Below, piece after piece: positions 8,567 through 18,800 of a stretch of DNA of 64,000 nucleotides (position 1 is the first letter of the stretch; each line of letters starts with the position of its first letter). The stretch covers positions 1-64,000 of the forward strand of contig CBFHYX010000004.1 of assembly GCA_965660145.1 (NCBI GenBank), given 5' to 3'. Below the pieces are notes generated by a model. That model was not told the origin of the DNA and did not search any database. It saw only the letters and a program-made list of their open reading frames with translations. This stretch comes from JABURQ01 sp029243145 (GTDB lineage Bacteria > Planctomycetota > Planctomycetia > Planctomycetales > Planctomycetaceae). Position numbers and translations under genes: made by a program.

Positions 8567-10459
8567 TCAAATGACTGGTTCCGGGCTTGTCTGTAATTGG
8601 ACCATTTCACGATATCGCCCGTTGTGTTCCATCAATTCTGAGTGGGTGCCGCATTCGAGGATTCGCCCATCGTCGATGACGAGAATACGGCTGGCATGCG
8701 TGATCGTGCTTAAGCGATGCGCAATCACAAAACAGGTGCGATTGGCGATCAGAGTTTTCAAAGCAGACTGAATCAATCGCTCGCTCTCGGTATCAAGATT
8801 CGAGGTCGCCTCATCGAGTATCAGAATTTTTGGGTCGGCGAGAATCGCCCGGGCGATGGCCAATCGCTGGCGTTGCCCGCCGCTTAATTTTACGCCTCGT
8901 TCCCCAATAACCGTGTCATAAGCTTCAGGAAGTTCTTCAATGAATTCGTCGGCATTGGCGACTTTCGCGGCGTGTCGAATCTCTTTCATGGATGATTGTC
9001 TGTTGCCGTACCCGATGTTGTCGGTGATTGAGCCATCAAACAGAAAGACATCTTGCTCCACAACTCCGATCAGTTGGCGATAATTTTCGACATCAATGGT
9101 TTTCAAATCACGGTCGTCCAACAGAATGCGTCCCTCCGTCGGATCGTAAAATCGTGCCACCAGATTGCAGAATGTCGTTTTACCCGCACCGCTGGGGCCG
9201 ACCAACGCGATGGTTTCTCCAGCCCCGATTTGGAGATCGATCGCAGTTAACGCGTCTTGATCAGCGTTCGGGTAACGAAAAGAAACATCCTCCATCGTGA
9301 TCTTGCCTTGGACTTGATTGTGCTCCAACTTAATTGTGTTGGGATCGTCCATTTCACGATCCTCTTCGAGTAAGTCGAGCACGCGATCTAATCCTGACAG
9401 GCTATTTTGAAACTGAGCCGCCGATTGAGCTAACACGGCGAGTGGCCCTAACAACATCAAGAGATACGCCAAAAACATCACCAGATCGCCGAGCGTTAGT
9501 TGACTCTGCAAAACTTGCCAACCGCCATAAACCATCAAAGCTGCTGAAGCGAAAGGGATGAGTGTCTCCCACGCCAATTCGATCCAGCGCGACCACCACC
9601 AGGCAAACAGCTCTTGCCGACCCATGAGATGATTGCCACGAAGAATACGAGTGGTTTCCGACCGTTGTCGCCCAAACGCGCGGACAACACGTATCCCGCT
9701 GAATGATTCGGTCGCCAGTGAATCGACCATTTCCCGCTGTGCCCTCACGCGACGATGTTGCGGACGAATCCGACTGATCCAGGTGCGATGGGTGATATAG
9801 ACCACCGGTACAAGAACCATTGCTCCCAGCAATAGTGTCCAATCGACCCAAGCGAGAATGATGAGAGAACCCGACAACTGTATGATGGCTCGCCATGGGT
9901 TGTAGAGCAGTCCGAAGACTAACTCGCCCACGCTACCCGCATCTTGCCGCAGGATGCTAGTTGCTCCCCCCGATTTCAGATCCTGAACGCGATGCAGGGG
10001 CAACCGCATCGCATGAGAAAACACATCTTTGCGAACCGACATCTGCATCAACTTGGTGACGCGCGTTGCATGCCAACGTCCCCAGATCGCCAGTAGTGCG
10101 CGGACAATTGAAATGATTAACACCCCGGCAATGATTGTGACCAATAATGGCCACGGTTCTTGCGGCAATGATTTCGGCCACCAGCTCGGTAATGGCTGAT
10201 CGCCGAGAACGCTATCGACAACGAACTTTGTGGCGGCGGGGGGAATGAGTGCTAGGACGGTGGCAATAGAAAGTGTCGCGAGAAACAGAAAAATTGATGG
10301 GCGGTGAGGTCGAGACATCACCCAAAAACTTTTCAGAAGTTCTCGGGACGATCGCTCTCGTGTTTGCTTACCGCCGGCGCGTGAGTTGGGATCAGACTGA
10401 AAGAGGTCTTCTTTGTACTGGTCGAACTGTTCACGACTGGATTTGATAGCATGAGGCAT
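8567..10459 (-). CDS. ABC exporter half-transporter (MsbA/BmrA type)
   Basis: 630 residues: an N-terminal six-helix ABC transmembrane domain (about 60-340) fused to an ATPase domain. The ATPase has Walker A GPSGAGKTT (about 421-429), signature LSGGQRQRLAIARAI (about 525), Walker B ILILDEATSNLD (about 545) and the switch His in AHRLST. It should work as a homodimer exporting a lipid, peptide or drug. The start is uncertain: the ATG at 10459 lacks a clear ribosome site, and another in-frame start lies 51 bases upstream. Single-gene arrangement gives no substrate clue; lipid flipping is a guess from the MsbA resemblance. Confidence 0.95.
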   Translation of the reverse strand: MPHAIKSSREQFDQYKEDLFQSDPNSRAGGKQTRERSSRELLKSFWVMSRPHRPSIFLFLATLSIATVLALIPPAATKFVVDSVLGDQPLPSWWPKSLPQEPWPLLVTIIAGVLIISIVRALLAIWGRWHATRVTKLMQMSVRKDVFSHAMRLPLHRVQDLKSGGATSILRQDAGSVGELVFGLLYNPWRAIIQLSGSLIILAWVDWTLLLGAMVLVPVVYITHRTWISRIRPQHRRVRAQREMVDSLATESFSGIRVVRAFGRQRSETTRILRGNHLMGRQELFAWWWSRWIELAWETLIPFASAALMVYGGWQVLQSQLTLGDLVMFLAYLLMLLGPLAVLAQSAAQFQNSLSGLDRVLDLLEEDREMDDPNTIKLEHNQVQGKITMEDVSFRYPNADQDALTAIDLQIGAGETIALVGPSGAGKTTFCNLVARFYDPTEGRILLDDRDLKTIDVENYRQLIGVVEQDVFLFDGSITDNIGYGNRQSSMKEIRHAAKVANADEFIEELPEAYDTVIGERGVKLSGGQRQRLAIARAILADPKILILDEATSNLDTESERLIQSALKTLIANRTCFVIAHRLSTITHASRILVIDDGRILECGTHSELMEHNGRYREMVQLQTSPEPVI

Positions 10460-10636
10460 ATGGAGTCTTGGTCTCGAAGAGGTTAGTCTGTATCGGATGA
10501 TTATACGCAAGAGAGATCAGAAAGGCAGTCCAGTCACGTCTTCAAAATAATGGTTCGCTAAGAGTATGGTTGCGAGATCGTCTTTTGATTTTCGAGTGAA
10601 AAGGTGTGTTTTTGTGATTCGGAGCCAAAATGAAAA

Positions 10637-10665
10637 TTGCAGGCCGACTCTTAGATTTTTATAAT
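10637..10665 (+). promoter_or_regulatory. sigma-70-like promoter for the LamG-phosphoesterase gene
   Basis: TTGCAG at 10637-10642, a 17-base spacer and TATAAT at 10660-10665, about 53 bases before the GTG start. A second TATAAT-like box at 10678 has no good -35. Position and spacing support function; it is untested. Confidence 0.6.
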
Positions 10666-10717
10666 ATCACAATTTCGTATAATATTTTTCCAACCTCATC
10701 TGCTCGAAAGTAATGCC

Positions 10718-12640
10718 GTGACTCGAATCTGTCGGTTTTTAGTGATATTCAAACTGGTTACTGTGATGCCAGCAATCCTTCCTCCTTCATCGCTTCAAGC
10801 TCATGAAGGGCCTGACCCGGTTGCTCATTGGGCATTTAGCGCGCGAAGCCGCGATGGGGAAAAATTGAAAAGTCGCCTCGGGCCAGACGCGACACTCTCA
10901 GGAGAAGTCGATTTTCAAATGGATCAGTATGGAGCTTATGCAGCCTTCCCCGGGGAAAAAAACATTATCTCCATTTCTTCTCAGTTGGACGATGTGCGCG
11001 ATCTGCTCCCTCAAAAATTGATCACGATTTCTGCTTGGGTGGCGGTCGAGAAACGACAGCAGTGGGGCGGAATCATTGGGGTATTGCAGGACAATGGCGG
11101 TGAAGAGTCGGGCTGGATTCTTGGTTTTAATGAAAAGTCGTTTTACTTTGGATTGGCGTCTGAAGGGAGCAATGATGGTGATGGGCTGATGACGTATCTT
11201 TCAGGGAAGACGCTTTATGAGCCGGGGCGATACTATCATGTGGTTGCCGTCTACGATGGAGAACGCATGCATCTGTATGTGAATGGGAAACTGGATGCCG
11301 TTTCGGAGGATCAATCCGGGGACATTCTCTATCCAAAGCAAGCTTCTTGGGTGATGGCCGGGTACCGAGACCGCAATGAAGCTCATTCTTTGAAAGGTCG
11401 CCTTCGAGAAATTCGCCTGTATGATTCAGCGGCTCAACTGAAGTGGATCGAGCATGATTTTTCTCACAACGCAAAACTTTCCGAAGTCGCGTCGTATGTT
11501 CCTCCCCCAAAATTGGATCTGGTGGTCGGGCCGTATTTGCAGCATGGCACACAGACAGCGATGACCGCCATGTGGCAGACGACTCGTTCCGCGTCATCGA
11601 CCGTTCACTATGGAGAGACGGCTGATTGTCGACAGTCTCTTTCTACATCCGAGCCAGCCTTCATTCACGAAGTTACTCTCGAAAATTTAGAGCCTGAAAC
11701 ACAATATTTCTACCGGGTGGAGTCAACCGTAGAGGAGAGTAAAGAGAAAATCTCCAGCGATGTTTGGACATTCACCACCGCCGTCAAAAAAGAGACGCCT
11801 TTCGCGTTTGCAGTGATTAGTGATACGCAAGGTAATCCCGCAGTCTCAGGAAAACTGGCCGCGATGGCGTGGGGGCAAAGACCAAGTTTTCTTTTGCACC
11901 CTGGTGATCTCGTTGATACAGGAACAAACGATCGTCATTGGACAGAACATTTTTTCGCCAGTATGCAACCGTTAATCGGCCGTGTTGCTTTCTACCCGGT
12001 GCTCGGCAACCATGAGCAAAATGCCCGCAACTACTTCGATTATATGTCCCTTCCCGACCCAGAGTATTTCTACGACTTCAAGTATGGGAATGCGCATTTT
12101 TTTATGATCGACACCAATCGTAAAGTCGATCCGAATTCGGAACAGTACCTCTGGCTGAAGAAGAAACTTTCAGAGTCAAATTCTCGTTGGAAGTTTGTTT
12201 GTCACCATCATCCTCCGTTTTCGTCGGATGAGAATGACTATGGAAACCTGTGGAAAACCAACAAGTCGACTCGTGGCGATGCGCGTGTTCGTCAGCTGGT
12301 CCCGCTTTATGAAAAGTACGGCGTCGATATCGTCTGGAATGGTCATATCCATTCCTATGAGCGAACTTGGCCTCTCTTAGCGAGCCGAGCCGTCGAACGG
12401 AAGGGAGTCATCTATATGATTACCGGTGGTGGAGGAGGAAGTCTTGAAACGCCGGGACCGTTTCGTCCGTTCTTCCAGAACACCGTCCGTCGTGGCCATC
12501 ACTATGTGATGGTACATATCAACGGTGGCATGCTCGAATTCAAGGCTTACGATCTCGAAGGACGTTTGTTCGATTACATGAAACTGGAGAAGCCGGAAAT
12601 TTCGAAGAAAACACCGTCAAATCCAACCTCTGCAAAATGA
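10718..12640 (+). CDS. exported LamG + purple-acid-phosphatase-like metallophosphoesterase
   Basis: 640 residues. The GTG at 10718 is the only good start; a nearby ATG is closed by a stop. After a signal peptide (to about residue 28, SLQAHEG) comes a concanavalin/LamG-type domain (about 35-235, with YHVVAVYDGERMHLYVNGKLD), then a fibronectin-like PAP N-terminal domain (about 265-355, with TAMTAMWQT and YFYRV), then a calcineurin-like domain with D in VISDTQGN, GD in HPGDLVDTG, GNHE, CHHHPPF and GHIHSYERTW. The Tyr of the purple acid phosphatase GDxxY motif is replaced (GDLVD), so it is more likely an ordinary dimetal phosphoesterase. The LamG part may tether it to polysaccharide. Substrate unknown. 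Confidence 0.92.
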   Translation: MTRICRFLVIFKLVTVMPAILPPSSLQAHEGPDPVAHWAFSARSRDGEKLKSRLGPDATLSGEVDFQMDQYGAYAAFPGEKNIISISSQLDDVRDLLPQKLITISAWVAVEKRQQWGGIIGVLQDNGGEESGWILGFNEKSFYFGLASEGSNDGDGLMTYLSGKTLYEPGRYYHVVAVYDGERMHLYVNGKLDAVSEDQSGDILYPKQASWVMAGYRDRNEAHSLKGRLREIRLYDSAAQLKWIEHDFSHNAKLSEVASYVPPPKLDLVVGPYLQHGTQTAMTAMWQTTRSASSTVHYGETADCRQSLSTSEPAFIHEVTLENLEPETQYFYRVESTVEESKEKISSDVWTFTTAVKKETPFAFAVISDTQGNPAVSGKLAAMAWGQRPSFLLHPGDLVDTGTNDRHWTEHFFASMQPLIGRVAFYPVLGNHEQNARNYFDYMSLPDPEYFYDFKYGNAHFFMIDTNRKVDPNSEQYLWLKKKLSESNSRWKFVCHHHPPFSSDENDYGNLWKTNKSTRGDARVRQLVPLYEKYGVDIVWNGHIHSYERTWPLLASRAVERKGVIYMITGGGGGSLETPGPFRPFFQNTVRRGHHYVMVHINGGMLEFKAYDLEGRLFDYMKLEKPEISKKTPSNPTSAK

Positions 12641-12674
12641 CAACAGGTGTTTGGACGACAAATGATGCTCAATA

Positions 12675-13754
12675 TTATTTCTTCAAGAACTTCAGTGGGG
12701 GATCTTTCTTGAGCGGCAGGGAAATGCGTTTTCCGCTGTGAGACGAATAATAAATTGCCAAAATGATCTCGACACTTTTGCGTCCTTCTTCTCCATCCAC
12801 TAACGGTTTGCGATTGTTTTCGATCGCGCCGATGAAGTCTTTCAGTTGATCGAGATGACCTTGATACGAAATCGCGGTGGGGTCGGCCGCTCCACCGGTG
12901 TTCTCACCTGTGGAAGAAAACTTTTTACGGATGCCGACGTCTTTGCGGTCCTTCTTGGCAAACTCCCACTTGAGGATGTCATCCTGTTCGATAATTGCGG
13001 TCCCTTCGGAACCATGAATCTCCGTTTTTTTAAGGAGTCCTGGAAAGCAGGAAGTGGTCGCTTCCAGCACTCCCAAGGCACCGTTCTTGAATCGGACAGT
13101 CGCGACACCAACATCTTCCACTTCAATTCGTTTATGAGCCAGCGTGTCGGTGAGTCCACTCACTTCGGCCACATCGCCCATCAACCAATATAAGAGGTCG
13201 ACGTTGTGAATGGCCTGATTCATATAGGCGCCGCCACCATCGAGAGCCCAAGTTCCACGCCAACCGCCAGAATCGTAATACTCTTGCGAGCGATACCATT
13301 TGACGTAAGTGTCACCCAATGTCAGTTTGCCAAAGCGTCCCGACTTGATGGCTTCTTTCAGAGCCATGTTGGCTCCCCCAAAGCGGCTCGGCATAATCGT
13401 GCAGAGCTTCACTTTGTTTTTCTTGCAGGCGTTGATGATGTTATCGCACCGCTTGAGAGTGATTTCGAGCGGTTTCTCAACAACGACATGTTTGCCGGCA
13501 TTGGCGGCAGCGACGGCTGGATCCATGTGTGAGCCGCTGGGCGTGCAAATGCTGACGGCATCGACGTTGGGGTCAGCCAGCATCTCTTCCAGTTTATGAT
13601 ATGCGGTGCAGCCTTGGGCTTCTGCATAGCGGTCTGCTCCCGCTGGGAATGTATCATAACAGGCGGTGATTTTTGCACCGCGGATTCGTTTCACCGCTTC
13701 GGCGTGAAAATTGGCAATCATGCCGCAGCCGATAATTCCAAAATTGATCCCCAT
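12675..13754 (-). CDS. Gfo/Idh/MocA family oxidoreductase
   Basis: 359 residues with an N-terminal Rossmann fold (GIIGCGMIANFHAEA), the EKPLEI catalytic-lysine motif of the family and a C-terminal alpha/beta domain with GGWRGTWALDGGGAYMNQAIHNVDLLYWLMG, in which the His and Asp typical of sugar dehydrogenases are present. It should oxidise or reduce a sugar or cyclitol using NAD(P). There is no signal peptide, unlike many planctomycete relatives. GGAA lies at good distance before the ATG. No same-strand neighbour is close, so the substrate remains unknown. Confidence 0.93.
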   Translation of the reverse strand: MGINFGIIGCGMIANFHAEAVKRIRGAKITACYDTFPAGADRYAEAQGCTAYHKLEEMLADPNVDAVSICTPSGSHMDPAVAAANAGKHVVVEKPLEITLKRCDNIINACKKNKVKLCTIMPSRFGGANMALKEAIKSGRFGKLTLGDTYVKWYRSQEYYDSGGWRGTWALDGGGAYMNQAIHNVDLLYWLMGDVAEVSGLTDTLAHKRIEVEDVGVATVRFKNGALGVLEATTSCFPGLLKKTEIHGSEGTAIIEQDDILKWEFAKKDRKDVGIRKKFSSTGENTGGAADPTAISYQGHLDQLKDFIGAIENNRKPLVDGEEGRKSVEIILAIYYSSHSGKRISLPLKKDPPLKFLKK

Positions 13755-14083
13755 GTTGATTCCTTCAAAAGCTGTTGATCATGTTGTGTTGAGTCGTTTG
13801 AGAAGTGAGTTTGATTCTAACCGGTTTGTTTTCTGATTTCACGGGTCAGGCTCGGCTGCCTGGAAAATTCTGCTGAGACTCAATGAATTTCCGGTCAAGA
13901 AGCCGCCATCGTGAGACGGTAAGGGCCGAATGGGATCTCAATTTACCGCTCGGTGGAACCGGCCATACCTGCTTGCGGTTACGTCGATCATCTTTGAGGT
14001 TCTTGTTGTTTTCTCAAAAAACTTCTTGACGAGGTATGTATCGGGAGTCTATATATAGGTAGTCAACTTATGGAGAGATTTGC
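13755..14083. other. divergent intergenic region
   Basis: About 330 bases between two divergent genes. The right end holds the padR promoter; I see no gene, RNA or clear repeat in the remainder. Confidence 0.7.
14026..14058 (+). promoter_or_regulatory. padR promoter overlapping a palindrome
   Basis: TTGACG at 14026-14031 and TATATA at 14050-14055 with an 18-base spacer. The -10 lies inside the perfect 10-bp palindrome CTATATATAG (14049-14058), a plausible autoregulatory site for the PadR protein encoded 26 bases downstream. Promoter quality is good; operator role is inferred. Confidence 0.6.
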
Positions 14084-14440
14084 ATGACGGAAACCTTTCG
14101 CACAGAATTAATGCGTGGCAGTCTCGATCTGATGATCTTGTCAGTCTTGGCTGAAGGAGAAAAGTACGGCTATCTGATTCAGCAATCGCTACGGGAGAGC
14201 AGCAATGGCCGAGCCGACCCCAAAGCCGGCACGCTTTATCCTCTTCTTCAACGTCTCGAAACCGACAAATTGATTCGAAGTCGTTGGGAGAGCGAAACGG
14301 GTCGTCGTCGCAAGTGGTATAATCTCACCGCCAAAGGGAAGAAGAAGCTACAATCTCAGGCTCAGGAGTGGTTTGAGCTTTCGGCGTGTTTGAATAAGTT
14401 GCTCGAACCCGTGGTGCAAATCTCCCCGGAACCAGCTTGA
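14084..14440 (+). CDS. PadR family transcriptional regulator
   Basis: 118 residues with the PadR winged helix: ELMRGSLDLMILSVLAEGEKYGYLIQQ, then AGTLYPLLQRLETDKLIRSRWESETGRRRKWYNLTAKGKKKL. It lacks a long C-terminal helix bundle, so it is the short PadR-s2 type, which usually dimerises and represses its own operon. GGAG lies 8 bases before the ATG. Genes of this type are usually followed by a membrane protein with an N-terminal HAAS-like helical domain, and that is the case here. Confidence 0.95.
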   Translation: MTETFRTELMRGSLDLMILSVLAEGEKYGYLIQQSLRESSNGRADPKAGTLYPLLQRLETDKLIRSRWESETGRRRKWYNLTAKGKKKLQSQAQEWFELSACLNKLLEPVVQISPEPA

Positions 14441-14504
14441 AAACGACATCCTAATTCCTAATTCCTAACAAATATCTGAACAGGAATTTGAACACTGGTT
14501 AACG

Positions 14505-15683
14505 TTGCTGACTGGGTTACTCAAACTCAGTCCCGAGCAGCGTGACAACATTTCTGACGAGTTGCGTTCGCACCTCGAAGAACGAATGGAGGACCTGCTC
14601 GAAAACGGCTCCTCACGAGAGGAGGCGATCGCTGCCGCTCTCGAAGACTTCGGAGACACGGCCGCTCTGGCCCATCACTTCACCAATATTGCCCATCACA
14701 CACGAAGGAGACGTCTCATGCGCTACACTTATGGAACCATCGCCGCGATGACTTGTTCGATTCTTGTCTTGGCCAGTTTCTGGCCCGGTGCTCAACCTCC
14801 CATTATTCAAGAAGTGGTCGCCCAACTCGATGCGAGTGCTGATCCGGTGTTTGATAATACATCAGCACAGAACGACCCTTTGGCGAGTGACGCGACAAAC
14901 ATCCCGTCAGAGAAAGCACTCGTCGAGTCTCCCTTTCAGGGAAGCAAAGAGAAGATTGAGCAGAAGCTCTCGCAGCCTTTGACCGAGTTTTTTCTCATCG
15001 ATGCCCCCTTCATGGAAGTTTTGGATGATTTGAGCGACAGGTTAGAGGTGACGTTTTATATCGACCCGGTTGCCATTGAAGCGTACAGCTTGTTCGGGCA
15101 AAACATCTCCGATGGGCTCATTACGCTCGAGTTCCCCGACGATGCGATTTCGGCAAAAACCTTGTTGGAATATGGCATCAAATCAGCAGGAGCCGGAAAT
15201 CTTTGGGGATACACGATTCGCGATAATATCGTGGTAATTACCCTCAAAGAGGAGACGTTCGAGACAGTGATCTATCAATGCCGTGATCTGATTTTTCCAC
15301 AAGGTGGTGCAGAAGGAATGGGAGCCGTAGCAGATCCATTCGGGGCCATGGAGACAGGAGCAGATGGTCTGATGTCGGTACAGTTTGGGAGTGGCGGAAG
15401 AGGAGGAGGACTTGGCGGAGGAGGTGAAGGATACGGAATGGATTCTGGTGGAATGGAGATGATGGGGGGCGGATACCCTCACTCTGCACACCGCGCGGAA
15501 GGAAGGCTGATTGAGGTGTTGACCAGCACCATTGAGCCGGAGAGTTGGTCTATGATGAATCCGAAAGAAGGAATTGGCGCTATCACAGCGATCAACGGCT
15601 TGTTGGTCGTCAAGCATACTCGGGAAGTTCAGGATCAAGTCAAAGATCTGCTCCAGAAACTTCGCGAAGCGATGAAAGAGTGA
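14505..15683 (+). CDS. PadR-associated membrane protein with HAAS-like and STN-like domains
   Basis: 392 residues from a TTG at 14505. Residues 1-60 are a charged helical domain (LSPEQRDNISDELRSHLEERMEDLLENG, then EEAIAAALEDFGD) like the HAAS/permease-prefix domains that accompany PadR regulators. A single membrane helix follows (about 75-95), then a low-complexity stretch and a domain resembling the secretin/TonB short N-terminal repeat (LTEFFLIDAPFMEVLDDLSDRLEVTFYID, and WGYTIRDNIVVITLKEE), then a Gly/Met-rich run (about 285-325) and a second short alpha/beta motif. In-frame coding character continues upstream to an ATA at 14472 (reading ISEQEFEHWL), so the real start may be non-canonical. 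The role is probably signalling or sensing at the membrane with PadR; no activity is known. Confidence 0.78.
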   Translation: MLTGLLKLSPEQRDNISDELRSHLEERMEDLLENGSSREEAIAAALEDFGDTAALAHHFTNIAHHTRRRRLMRYTYGTIAAMTCSILVLASFWPGAQPPIIQEVVAQLDASADPVFDNTSAQNDPLASDATNIPSEKALVESPFQGSKEKIEQKLSQPLTEFFLIDAPFMEVLDDLSDRLEVTFYIDPVAIEAYSLFGQNISDGLITLEFPDDAISAKTLLEYGIKSAGAGNLWGYTIRDNIVVITLKEETFETVIYQCRDLIFPQGGAEGMGAVADPFGAMETGADGLMSVQFGSGGRGGGLGGGGEGYGMDSGGMEMMGGGYPHSAHRAEGRLIEVLTSTIEPESWSMMNPKEGIGAITAINGLLVVKHTREVQDQVKDLLQKLREAMKE

Positions 15684-15777
15684 TCAACCGCTGAGAACGC
15701 GGAGTCGTCAGTGGCCTCTTGACAACTCGGTACGTCCTCTCTGCCGCTGGGTACTGGCCCATGGCTCAATACCAAAG

Positions 15778-15803
15778 AACCGGACGCTAGCGCGTTCCGG
15801 CTG
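15778..15803. repeat. REP-like imperfect palindrome
   Basis: A GC-rich hairpin (CCGGACGC arm, TAGC loop, complementary arm with one bulged T) between two convergent genes. It has no T run and resembles an intergenic REP-type element or a convergent-end structure. Only one copy is visible in this window. Confidence 0.4.
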
Positions 15804-15887
15804 ATTTCGTCGAGCAGATGTTCAACCTGGGAAACTACTCATCATCACCGCTAAACGGCTTCGCGGGCTGAGCGAGAGGGGATTTTG

Positions 15888-18800
15888 TCAGCCCGCCAAA
15901 CGCTCTGTTTGGTGTTCTCGTGTTGGCAAGTTCGTGACTGACACACCCTGATTTGAAAATGCTTCTGCCAAATGTGAGTGGCAAGTGAGGAGCAATGTTT
16001 GTGTCCCACTTTGGGCAAATTCCTGTAACGTCTCCATCGCCGAGGCCACGCGAGTTTCGTCGAAGTTGACGAGAATGTCATCAAGGATGAAGGGCAAGTG
16101 GATGCCTTCTTTGCGTTGTTCCTCAACGAGTGCCAAGCGAAGAGAAAGTAACAATTGCTCGCGAGTCCCTCCACTGAGTTCGTTGAGCTGTCTGGCGAGT
16201 CCCGCGTGATCTTCGACATGCAGGTCGTGTTCGCCGAGTGGGGCCCATACTCGTTGATAGCGTCCTCCTGTCAACATGCGGAAGTATTGTTCGGCTCGTT
16301 GTAATGTGGCCGGTCGTTGTTCACGTTCGAGGGTGAACTTAATGTGAGAAATTGCCTGCTCAGCACGGTCGATTCCCAGCCAGCGTTCGCATTGCTGTTT
16401 AATTTGTTCTTCGACTTCGGCAACTTCCTGACGAAGACGGGAGTCACGCCGATCATTCAGAATGCTGTCTCGCTGCTGGCGAAGTTCGCCTCGCTTTTCG
16501 TATGATGTAGTGAGTTTAGATTCGATTTTGCCGAGTTGATGCGTGAGTTCTTGCAGTCGTTCTTGAGTCTCGCCGGCATTGAATTCCAGCAGGTCGTCTT
16601 CAAAGATGGCGAGATGGCGTTGTTCGCCAATGGCTCGGTCCAGTTCCTCTCGGGCCATCTCCATCAATTCCAGAAGTTCACGTCGTTCCCGATACCAAAG
16701 AGCACGCTCATCGAACGATTGTCGGTCGTGAGCTCCGCCGGCAGCCAGAAGCTGGGAATGTTTGGAACGGACCGATTTGATATCGCTTTCCAACTCTTCC
16801 AAACGCGATTGAATTTGCCGTTGTTCGTGAGCAACTTCTTGTTTTCGTTGCCAGAGCTGTTGCCAAGTCTCAAAATTGTCTCGCCATTCCTCAATGATTT
16901 CATGGGTCGATGAATGAATGGGAGATCGCGTGATCTTTTCCTGAACTTTAAGGACGGACGAATCGAAGACCTGTCGGAGTTCGCCCGATTGAGAATGTTT
17001 CTCGCGGAGTGACATGATCTGATGCTGAATCGATTTTAGTTCCAAAGCGGCATTCCATGATTTCCAGCCGTCGGCAATTTTGACGGTTTCGTTCAAGCCG
17101 ATATCGCGGAGCGTTTGCAACCAGCGTTCGCGTGTGTTGGCGAGGTCACGGCGAAGTTCTTGTAAGCTTGCTCGAAGCTGCGATGCTTCTCGGCGTCGTG
17201 TTTCCCACTCGGCTTCGCGGTCGATCCATTTTTGATAGGTGGTGAGTTGACTGGTGAGTGCGGAGAGATCGGCTGGTTGTTCGGATTGGCCGAGTGTTCC
17301 CAGCTTGGTGGTCACTTCGAAGCGTTGTTGTCGAAGCTGGTCGACTTCTTTTTGGAGCTTGCCGAGTGTCTCTCCCTGTTCGGAACTGAAATGCCATTGC
17401 AGCGCGAATCCCAGTCCACCACATGTTAAGCCGAGTAGAACGTAGACCGCTCCGGCAAGACCGCTGACGTTGACTCCTTGCCAGATCCCCAGAATTGCCA
17501 ACATGGCACCGGCAACGGTGAAGCCGGTGAGTAAGTATTGGACTCCTTTGGGGAGTGGCTCGGCTTCAATCAGTGATTGTTGCTGTTGTTCAAGCAACGA
17601 AATGCGATCATCGAGTTGTTCGGCTCGCATACTGAAGCGTTCGCGATCTCGTGACGAATTGAGTAAGCGTTCGGTGCGTTCCAGCATTTGTGCGCCGGAT
17701 TGCCCCTGCCATTTGCTCGATTGTCGTTCGAGTTCCTGTTGTTCTTTCTGAGTTGATTTGGAAAGACTTTCGATCTTTCGACGAGTGCGAGCACGACGCT
17801 TCAGAAACTTTTCGTAATCTTGAGCGACATGTGAAAGCTTCTGCTGTTGTTCTGGGGAGAGATGCAAACGTCCTAGGCGTTCGAGAGTCCAGTTGTCGCC
17901 GAGCTCTTTCATTTTCAGATTGAGTGACTCTTCAAGTCGTCGAAGCTCCTCGCGATCTGACGCAGGAATTTGTTGCCGACCGTCGAGTTGATTGGCTTGG
18001 TCGAGTAACACTCGGATCGCGGGGAGTTCATCGAGAACTTGTTGCGATTCGTGAGCTTGCGTCAGTTCCGATTCCAATCGTCGGAGTTTGTCTCGTAACG
18101 CCGATCGTTCTTCGAGCAAGACATCCAGATCACTTTCGATTTCGTCGAGTCGTGCGATTCCCTCTTCGGGGAAGTCGTCAACAACTGGGAGGCTTTCGAG
18201 CTTTGCTTCCAGATTGCGAACTTGCGACCAGGGTCCGTGAACTCTTTGGAGGAATTGATAACCTTCTTGCTCGTTTTCGGAATCTTTCTGTTGTTTTTGC
18301 AGGTTAGTAATTCTCTGTTCGACAGACAGCAGTTGTTCTTTTAATCCGCTCAGTTGTTTTCGTGGTTCTCCGAGTTCATCGAGTTGACGGGTAAGTCGGT
18401 CATGATCGGTGATGAGCCGTCGGATGGAAATTTTATGCTCGCTGCCGAGTGTCATTTCCTGTTTACGACGTTCTGCATCTTTGATCGCTTGCAGAATGAA
18501 TTTACCTTTGTGGCCGAGAGAGACGCCGAACAGTTTTTCGACAATCTCTTCTCCCGAGAGCACGGAGAGTTGTTGTAACTCGTCGAGTCCGAAACAGCAG
18601 ACATTGTCGAAGACATCTTTAGTGACGTTGCCGAGCATCTCTTTGAGAAAACGCTGTGCGTCTTCTTCTTCGAGTTCTCGGTCTCCGGTGATGGAGAGGA
18701 CGTCTCCGGTGCGTTGGACGAGATAGTTCCCGCCTTCATGCTCGACTTCGAGCATTCCGCTGGCCGGGTGAATCGCGTTCAGCGAATCGCGATCGGCGTA

